Origin: JAUIAI01 sp049680625
GTDB lineage: Bacteria; Pseudomonadota; Gammaproteobacteria; Burkholderiales; Burkholderiaceae_E
Direction: 5' to 3'
NCBI GenBank assembly: GCA_049680625.1
Contig: JBAUID010000033.1
Coordinates: forward strand, 1 to 10,597
DNA length: 10,597 nucleotides
Below are positions 6,616 to 10,597 of the stretch, piece after piece. The notes beneath the pieces were generated by a model, which was given only the letters and a program-made list of their open reading frames with translations, made no database searches and had not been told where the DNA came from. Position 1 is the stretch's first letter. Each line of letters starts with the position of its first letter. The position numbers and the translations under genes were made by a program.

Positions 6616-7680
6616 ATGCCGATCGTATCCATGCGCCAGCTGCTTGATCACGCAGCCGACAATGGTTATGGCATTCCCGCCTTTAACGTGAACAACCTGG
6701 AACAAGTGCAGGCCATCATGGCCGCGGCCAGCCAGGTTGATGCGCCGGTCATCATGCAGGCGTCAGCCGGTGCTCGCAAATATGCCGGTGAATCATTTTT
6801 GAAGCACTTGATCCAGGCGGCGATCGAAACCTATCCGAACGTGCCCGTTGTGATGCATCAGGATCACGGCCAGTCTCCCGAAATTTGCCGTGGCGCGATT
6901 GACCTGGGTTTCTCCAGTGTCATGATGGATGGTTCACTCGAATCAGATGGCAAATCAATTGCCAGTTATGAATACAACGTCGATGTGACCCGTCAGGTAG
7001 TTGAGATGGCCCACGCGGTTGGAGTGACGGTTGAAGGCGAACTAGGTTGCCTCGGTTCACTCGAAACGATGATGGGTGATAAAGAAGATGGTCATGGTGC
7101 TGAAGGCACGATGACCCGTGAACAATTGCTGACCGACCCTGAACAAGCGGCTGACTTTGTCAAGCAGACGCAGGTTGATGCGCTGGCTATTGCCATTGGT
7201 ACCAGCCACGGTGCTTATAAATTTACTCGCAAACCGACAGGTGACATCCTGGCGATTTCGCGCATCGAAGAAATTCACCGGCGTTTGCCCAATACTCACC
7301 TGGTCATGCACGGTTCATCCAGCGTGCCGCAAGACCTGCTTGCCGAGATCCGTGAGTTTGGCGGTGATATGAAAGAAACTTATGGCGTTCCTGTCGAAGA
7401 AATTCAGCAGGCAATTAAAATTGGCGTACGTAAAGTCAATATCGACACCGATATCCGTCTTGCCATGACCGGTGCTATTCGTCGGTTTTTGGCAGAGCAT
7501 CCGGAAAAATTTGATCCGCGCGAGTACAACAAACCAGCCCGCGAAGCCGCGACAGCTATTTGTGTTGCCCGCTATAAAGAGTTTGGTTGTGAAGGGCAGG
7601 GCAGCAAAATCAAGCCGACCCCGCTGAGCATTATGATCAACAAATACCAACAAGGTGAGCTGGCCCAGGTCGTTGCATGA
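6616..7680 (+). CDS. fba: Class II fructose-bisphosphate aldolase, Calvin-cycle type
   Basis: Zinc-dependent reversible aldol cleavage of fructose 1,6-bisphosphate to dihydroxyacetone phosphate and glyceraldehyde 3-phosphate; the CbbA-type enzymes can also serve sedoheptulose 1,7-bisphosphate formation. The 354-residue product starts MPIVSMRQLL and has PAFNVNN at 21-27, HQDHG at 81-85 with the likely catalytic Asp83 and zinc ligand His84, VEGELGCLG at 139-147, GTSHGAYKF at 195-203 (zinc ligand His198), MHGSSSVP at 231-238 (zinc ligand His232) and the phosphate-binding NIDTD at 275-279. The length and the acidic insert near 150-165 fit the CbbA subtype rather than the E. coli FbaA subtype. The ATG at 6616 is fixed by AGGAG six bases upstream. 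It closes the cluster, ahead of a strong terminator at 7809-7846. The name cbbA would also fit. Confidence 0.95.
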   Translation: MPIVSMRQLLDHAADNGYGIPAFNVNNLEQVQAIMAAASQVDAPVIMQASAGARKYAGESFLKHLIQAAIETYPNVPVVMHQDHGQSPEICRGAIDLGFSSVMMDGSLESDGKSIASYEYNVDVTRQVVEMAHAVGVTVEGELGCLGSLETMMGDKEDGHGAEGTMTREQLLTDPEQAADFVKQTQVDALAIAIGTSHGAYKFTRKPTGDILAISRIEEIHRRLPNTHLVMHGSSSVPQDLLAEIREFGGDMKETYGVPVEEIQQAIKIGVRKVNIDTDIRLAMTGAIRRFLAEHPEKFDPREYNKPAREAATAICVARYKEFGCEGQGSKIKPTPLSIMINKYQQGELAQVVA

Positions 7681-7763
7681 CCCACTGACTTACTGACCTA
7701 CCAATCCGCTTACCAGAATTACAACGAAACAAAAAAGGTCCCGGGATAACCGGCGAACCAGCC

Positions 7764-7805
7764 AGAAGAAAAAGACGGGCATAAAAAAATAATCCGCCCG
7801 ACGTC
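7764..7805 (-). terminator. Possible intrinsic terminator for ribH transcripts
   Basis: Read on the minus strand, CGGGC (7800-7796) pairs with GCCCG (7780-7776) across a 15-base AT-rich loop, and a T-rich stretch (complement of the A-rich 7766-7773) follows. The stem is short at five perfect pairs, with possible outer GA/TC pairing past a bulge. It lies downstream of ribH and faces the fba terminator. Confidence 0.4.
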
Positions 7806-7808
7806 TTC

Positions 7809-7846
7809 AAGCCCGGCCACAGCAATGTGTGCCGGGCTTTTATTTT
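7809..7846 (+). terminator. Intrinsic terminator closing the fba transcript
   Basis: AAGCCCGGC at 7809-7817 pairs with GCCGGGCTT at 7831-7839. Inside, CACA at 7818-7821 pairs with TGTG at 7826-7829 around a GCAA tetraloop, with a single unpaired T at 7830. TTTTATTTT follows. The stem is long and GC-rich with a GNRA loop and a T-tract, all as expected of a strong Rho-independent terminator. Confidence 0.9.
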
Positions 7847-7874
7847 GTGCGCCAGCTATGCTTGCGCTATAACA

Positions 7875-7896
7875 GCGGTGCGCCTCAGTGCACCGC
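7875..7896 (-). other. Hairpin directly after the ribH stop codon
   Basis: GCGGTGC at 7875-7881 and GCACCGC at 7890-7896 form a perfect seven-pair stem two bases beyond the ribH stop. On the minus strand it is followed by TGTTATAG, which is only weakly T-rich, so it may be a poor terminator or a 3'-end-stabilising hairpin. Confidence 0.4.
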
Positions 7897-7898
7897 GG

Positions 7899-8360
7899 TC
7901 AGGGCCTGCTGCCCAGCAATTGAGCGGCTGCACGCGCCGCTTCTGCCCCTTTTTTTCTGAAGTGGCTGAAAAAATAGTTTTGGTGCTCTTGATGCTCGTG
8001 ATAGTTGTGCGGTGTCAGCACAACCGAAAAGATAGGGATACGGGTTTCCAGCTGGACCTGCATTAAGCCGTTGATTACCGCTGTCGCGACAAAATCGTGA
8101 CGATAGATGCCGCCGTCAACTACCAGCCCGGCACCAACAATGGCACCGTAGCGCCCGCTTTCCGACAACAGTTTTGCCTGCAGCGGAATTTCGAACGCAC
8201 CCGGTACCTCAAATGTGTCGATTGCTTCTGAGTTCCAACCCATTCGGGTAATTTCTTCAACAAAACCAATGCGGCTCTGATCAACGATATCTCGATGCCA
8301 GCAGGCCTGGATGAAAGCGATAGCCGGTGTGCCTGATGCCGGCGGCTGGGTTGTTGCCAT
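7899..8360 (-). CDS. ribH: 6,7-dimethyl-8-ribityllumazine synthase, type II (RibH2-like)
   Basis: Condenses 5-amino-6-ribitylamino-uracil with 3,4-dihydroxy-2-butanone 4-phosphate to 6,7-dimethyl-8-ribityllumazine, the penultimate step of riboflavin synthesis; cytosolic. The 153-residue product is full length. Seen: IAFIQACWHRDIVD at 14-27, with Trp21 at the position where type-I enzymes usually have Phe; the phosphate/substrate segment FEVPGAFEIPL at 50-60; GRYGAIVGAGLVVDGGIYRHDFVATAVINGLMQVQLE, which holds the likely catalytic His88; and LTPHNYHE at 116-122. From memory this pattern matches Brucella RibH2, a decameric enzyme, more closely than the icosahedral RibH1 type. ATG 8360 is preceded by AGGAG at 8373-8369. 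No other riboflavin gene is adjacent. Control is predicted through the upstream FMN riboswitch and terminator. Confidence 0.9.
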   Translation of the reverse strand: MATTQPPASGTPAIAFIQACWHRDIVDQSRIGFVEEITRMGWNSEAIDTFEVPGAFEIPLQAKLLSESGRYGAIVGAGLVVDGGIYRHDFVATAVINGLMQVQLETRIPIFSVVLTPHNYHEHQEHQNYFFSHFRKKGAEAARAAAQLLGSRP

Positions 8361-8368
8361 TCCGTGTA

Positions 8369-8373
8369 CTCCT
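8369..8373 (-). promoter_or_regulatory. Ribosome binding site of ribH
   Basis: On the minus strand AGGAG (8373-8369) lies eight bases before the ATG at 8360. It fixes this start against an in-frame upstream ATG at 8471, which would read through the leader and its terminator. It lies outside the terminator stem, so control is more likely transcriptional than by hiding this site. Confidence 0.75.
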
Positions 8374-8378
8374 GTCAC

Positions 8379-8408
8379 AAAAAATAATAGCTGGCGCTCG
8401 GGCCAGCT
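8379..8408 (-). terminator. Riboswitch-linked intrinsic terminator in the ribH leader
   Basis: On the minus strand AGCTGGC (8408-8402) pairs with GCCAGCT (8395-8389) across a six-base loop, followed by ATTATTTTTT down to 8379. It sits between the FMN aptamer and the ribH ribosome binding site, exactly where an attenuation terminator is expected. Confidence 0.8.
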
Positions 8409-8481
8409 GGAAACAGGGCGAAATAACACATGGGGAGGCACGACATACCCAATCGGCAAAAACGCCGACACGGTATTGCCT

Positions 8482-8503
8482 GCGCCAGAACGTTTGCCTG
8501 GCG
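8482..8503 (-). promoter_or_regulatory. Alternative-pairing segment: candidate antiterminator switch
   Basis: On the minus strand CGCCAG (8503-8498) can pair with CTGGCG (8488-8483) as a local hairpin. The same CTGGCGC (8488-8482) is also perfectly complementary to GCGCCAG (8397-8391), which forms the 3' half of the terminator stem. The two pairings exclude each other, as expected of an anti-antiterminator versus antiterminator choice. The complementarity is seen directly; the switching role is inferred. Confidence 0.5.
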
Positions 8504-8505
8504 TT

Positions 8506-8693
8506 GTTCTCTCCCGTCCGGACTATTACCGTCGGCTCCAGAATCACACTGGATCTGCTGACCCCCACTAAATTCGCTCGTTGGAATACGTGCGTTGGCG
8601 TGCATTCGCATGCATTTGAAAAAGCGGGGCGCTCGCGGGCTTCACCATTGCTGGTTTTACCGCCGGTGGGGAGTTTCACCCCGCCCTGAGAAC
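8506..8693 (-). ncRNA. FMN riboswitch (RFN element)
   Basis: A flavin mononucleotide-sensing aptamer in the leader of ribH. Read on the minus strand it has, in order, the P1 strand GTTCTC (8693-8688), GGGCGGGGTGAAACTCCCC, ACCGGCGGT, AGCCCGCGAGC (8641-8631), a long variable arm (8630-8556), GATCC (8555-8551) with its partner arm, GCCGACGGT, ATAGTCCGGA and the closing P1 strand GAGAAC (8511-8506). These are the characteristic conserved blocks of the RFN family. The known response is that bound FMN turns expression of riboflavin genes off. Here a terminator follows at 8408-8379, so premature transcription termination is the likely mechanism. Confidence 0.95.
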
Positions 8694-8715
8694 TGGCTCG
8701 TAATGAGCGAGGCTG

Positions 8716-8745
8716 AATTTAGCACGGGACAGGCGGCAATGTGAA
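8716..8745 (-). promoter_or_regulatory. Promoter of the riboswitch-ribH transcript
   Basis: On the minus strand a -35 TTCACA (8745-8740, five of six consensus bases) is followed by an 18-base spacer and a -10 TAAATT (8721-8716). The -10 is preceded by TGC, giving an extended -10. Transcription would begin near 8709, about 15 bases before the riboswitch P1 stem, which fits well. Confidence 0.6.
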
Positions 8746-8789
8746 GCGCAGCAATGGCCTGCGTCGTGCAAAATAACCTTCTTCCAAAT

Positions 8790-8793
8790 GGAG
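8790..8793 (+). promoter_or_regulatory. Ribosome binding site deciding the thioesterase start
   Basis: GGAG at 8790-8793 lies five bases before the ATG at 8799. The earlier in-frame ATG at 8754 has no comparable site, and the 15 residues it adds do not look like the family N-terminus. Confidence 0.6.
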
Positions 8794-8798
8794 TTGAT

Positions 8799-9614
8799 AT
8801 GACCGAGCTGCACCCGCTGGATACATCTGTACAACTGATCCCATTGGGAAACGGCCGATTCGAAGGCCGGCCACCAAAAGCTTATTGGAATATTGTTGGA
8901 CCGTACGGTGGCATCAGCGCAGCAATTGTGGTCAATGCAGTTCTACTTAGTGACGACGTTATTGGTGAGCCGCTGAGTCTCACCGTCAATTTCACGGCTC
9001 CGATTCGGGATGTTGCCTTCGAATTACACGTCGAAGCCGTGCGTTCCAGTCGGACGACTCAGCACTGGGTGATTGCGATGTCACAACCTAAGAGTGATGG
9101 CAGTGGTAATGATCGGGTTTTGCAGGCAATGCTGACAACTGGGTTGCGTCGCAAACTCTGGAGCACACAAAGTGGCCAGGTGCCAACCCCGGCGCGTTCG
9201 CCGCAGGAATCGCGTCAACGAACCGGGCGCGCCGGTTTGCCATGGTTTGATTGTTATGATCAGCGCTTCACGGAAAACCCGATGAAGGCTGATGACCCAT
9301 CAGCACAAGTCTTGACCTGGGTTCGGGACAATCCGCCGAGAACCCTCGACTATCCAGCCCTGGCTGCAGTCTGTGACACGTTTTTTCCGGCCATCTTTGC
9401 CGAGCGCAAGAAATTTATTCCTATTGCAACCGTGTCGATGAACACTTACTTTCATACCACTGCTGCCGAATTAACCCGGATTGGCAGCGGCTACCTGCTG
9501 ACCAGCTCGAGCAGTAATGTTTACCACCAGGGGTTTTGCGATGTTGAAGGCAAGGTCTGGGCCGATGACCGCCTGATTGCTAGCTCTCAGCAAGTGATGT
9601 GGTATCGCGAGTAA
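8799..9614 (+). CDS. Acyl-CoA thioesterase, double-hotdog TesB-like (4HBT_3) family
   Basis: Probably hydrolyses acyl-CoA thioesters to free acid and CoA in the cytosol; the acyl substrate cannot be told from sequence. The 271-residue product shows two hotdog halves. The first holds AYWNIVGPYGGISAA at 28-42, LSLTVNFTAPI at 59-69 and RTTQHW at 85-90. A linker of about 60 residues rich in Pro, Arg and Gly follows. The second half has NPPRTLDYPALAAVCDTFFP at 178-197, TVSMNTYFHTTAAEL at 211-225, and ends ASSQQVMWYRE. Asp193, Thr211 or Ser213, and Gln264 or Gln265 fall where the Asp-Thr-Gln catalytic set of E. coli TesB is expected; this assignment is by motif position, not alignment. The start at 8799 is chosen for its ribosome site. 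It is divergent from ribH with about 50 bases between the ribH promoter and this start. I found no strong promoter for it. Confidence 0.75.
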   Translation: MTELHPLDTSVQLIPLGNGRFEGRPPKAYWNIVGPYGGISAAIVVNAVLLSDDVIGEPLSLTVNFTAPIRDVAFELHVEAVRSSRTTQHWVIAMSQPKSDGSGNDRVLQAMLTTGLRRKLWSTQSGQVPTPARSPQESRQRTGRAGLPWFDCYDQRFTENPMKADDPSAQVLTWVRDNPPRTLDYPALAAVCDTFFPAIFAERKKFIPIATVSMNTYFHTTAAELTRIGSGYLLTSSSSNVYHQGFCDVEGKVWADDRLIASSQQVMWYRE

Positions 9615-9625
9615 CGCTTTTGTGA

Positions 9626-9665
9626 TGCCCGACTGAGTCCGTACCTGCCGGTGGAGAATCGGGCA
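9626..9665. terminator. Possible shared terminator hairpin between convergent genes
   Basis: TGCCCGA at 9626-9632 pairs perfectly with TCGGGCA at 9659-9665. The intervening 26 bases can form an inner ACC-TGCC-GGT stem with flanking TCC/GGA. It lies between the thioesterase stop and the stop of the convergent phosphatase-family gene. Neither strand has a clear T-run after the stem, so it may be a weak or factor-aided terminator. Confidence 0.3.
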
Positions 9666-9677
9666 GGGTAGTGGCGG

Positions 9678-10597
9678 TTACTGAGATTTCGGGCGGGTTT
9701 GTTTCGGAACGAGCAAATCGGCCATTACCCACCGATGGTCGGACCGCAGCCCATCCCCAACCTGATAGTCGACCACCTGGACGTCGCTGGAAATTAAAAC
9801 GTGGTCGATCTGAATACCGGCCGGTATAAAAAATGATGGCCAGGTTGGAAGCCAGCCACGGCCGGCAGCAGCTCTGTGCAGACCGCCATTATCGAGCATT
9901 TGGGAAAAGTGCTTCGAAAACGGGGTGATATTAAAGTCTCCGACCGCAATAAACGGTGTGGTCTCTGTACGGGCGACCACCGCCAGATCGATCAGTTCTT
10001 TGTTGCGATCAGCCGCCCATGTTTTCTTAAGTGGCCAGCTGGTATGAAGCGCCGCCAAGCGAAAGCGTGCCTGTTGTACGTCGAGAGTAATTAACGGTGT
10101 AGCGGATCGATGGCCAATCGGTGGCAGCTTTTGAAGGATGGCAATGGGGAACCGGGAAAGAATTATCTTGCCGGAATAACCCGGGCGAATGACTATTTCC
10201 TGGTACGGGTACTGGGGCAACCGATTGCGCATTTGATCCCGCCACGGGGTAGTTGCTTCGATCAGCACAGCAATATCCGGCTGGTTAGCGGTGATCCAGT
10301 CTGCGACCAGGTCGTATCGGTCGTTACCCGCAAAAATATTGGCGGAAGCAATACGAAGTCGGGTGAAGTCATCCGGATCCGATCTGGAGTGCATTGCTGT
10401 GGCTGGCGAGATTCCCGGGTTGTCGAAATAATCGGAAACCGGTGCCAGGTTGATTGCAATGGCACTGGCTGCTAGCGCGGCCATCCAGTAGCGCCTTGCA
10501 CCAAGCATCCAGATTGCCCCGGTTACGCCAATGACCAGGTAGTGAATCCGAAAGTGAACAAATAAATCGGAGATCCACCAGTCGGGCAGGATGTAAA
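9678..10597 (-). CDS. Endonuclease/exonuclease/phosphatase-family protein, membrane-anchored, partial at 5' end
   Basis: Metal-dependent phosphoesterase of the EEP (DNase I-like) superfamily; the substrate is unknown. The reading frame stays open from an ATG at 10508 back to the window edge, giving at least 29 more residues (including DWWISDLFVHFRIHYLVIGV), so the true start lies outside. Numbering from that internal ATG, a second hydrophobic segment spans about 8-25. The catalytic domain shows ASANIFAGN (Asn57), VLIEAT (Glu84), ALHTSWP (His155), AVGDFNITPFS (Asp191, Asn193), IDHVLIS (Asp235, His236) and RSDHRWVMADL (Asp257, His258), the full usual metal and catalytic set. Two hydrophobic stretches ahead of the domain suggest an inner-membrane anchor, placing the domain in the periplasm or cytosol depending on topology. 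It runs convergent to the thioesterase gene. Confidence 0.85.
   Translation of the reverse strand, partial: YILPDWWISDLFVHFRIHYLVIGVTGAIWMLGARRYWMAALAASAIAINLAPVSDYFDNPGISPATAMHSRSDPDDFTRLRIASANIFAGNDRYDLVADWITANQPDIAVLIEATTPWRDQMRNRLPQYPYQEIVIRPGYSGKIILSRFPIAILQKLPPIGHRSATPLITLDVQQARFRLAALHTSWPLKKTWAADRNKELIDLAVVARTETTPFIAVGDFNITPFSKHFSQMLDNGGLHRAAAGRGWLPTWPSFFIPAGIQIDHVLISSDVQVVDYQVGDGLRSDHRWVMADLLVPKQTRPKSQ

Noticed and set aside
8281..8689. Open frames on both strands across the ribH leader
   Set aside because: They run through the FMN riboswitch and terminator, whose RNA conservation explains the sequence.

Overview
The window looks like a chromosomal housekeeping segment of a proteobacterium, most likely a gammaproteobacterium. 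I base this on protein similarity recalled from known families, on the gene order tkt-gap-pgk-pyk-fba (seen in several gamma- and some betaproteobacterial lineages), and on a moderate GC content with ordinary Shine-Dalgarno sites. I see no phage genes, insertion sequences, CRISPR array, tRNA or rRNA. Nothing here is a clear candidate for a wholly new biological system. The best non-routine signal is a riboswitch-controlled leader on the minus strand.

Positions 1-7680 hold a plus-strand central-carbon cluster: transketolase, glyceraldehyde-3-phosphate dehydrogenase, phosphoglycerate kinase, pyruvate kinase and a class II fructose-bisphosphate aldolase of the Calvin-cycle (CbbA) type. Together they interconvert pentose phosphates, triose phosphates, fructose bisphosphate and pyruvate. 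Four of the five also belong to the regenerative half of the Calvin cycle, but no RuBisCO, phosphoribulokinase or bisphosphatase gene is in view, so glycolysis/gluconeogenesis is the safer reading. A strong intrinsic terminator lies between gap and pgk, which suggests a tkt-gap unit and a pgk-pyk-fba part that is at least partly uncoupled from it. A second strong terminator closes the cluster after fba.

Positions 7764-8745 belong to the minus strand. They hold a type-II lumazine synthase gene (RibH2-like) with a complete leader: an extended -10 promoter, an FMN riboswitch (RFN element), an alternative-pairing region, an intrinsic terminator, a ribosome binding site and the start codon. This is a recognisable transcription-attenuation arrangement in which flavin mononucleotide should switch off a riboflavin-biosynthesis gene that stands apart from any other rib gene in the window.

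Positions 8799-9614 (plus) encode a double-hotdog acyl-CoA thioesterase of the TesB-like/4HBT_3 kind, divergent from ribH. From 9678 to the right edge (minus) lies an endonuclease/exonuclease/phosphatase-family protein with N-terminal membrane segments. Its beginning lies beyond the window.
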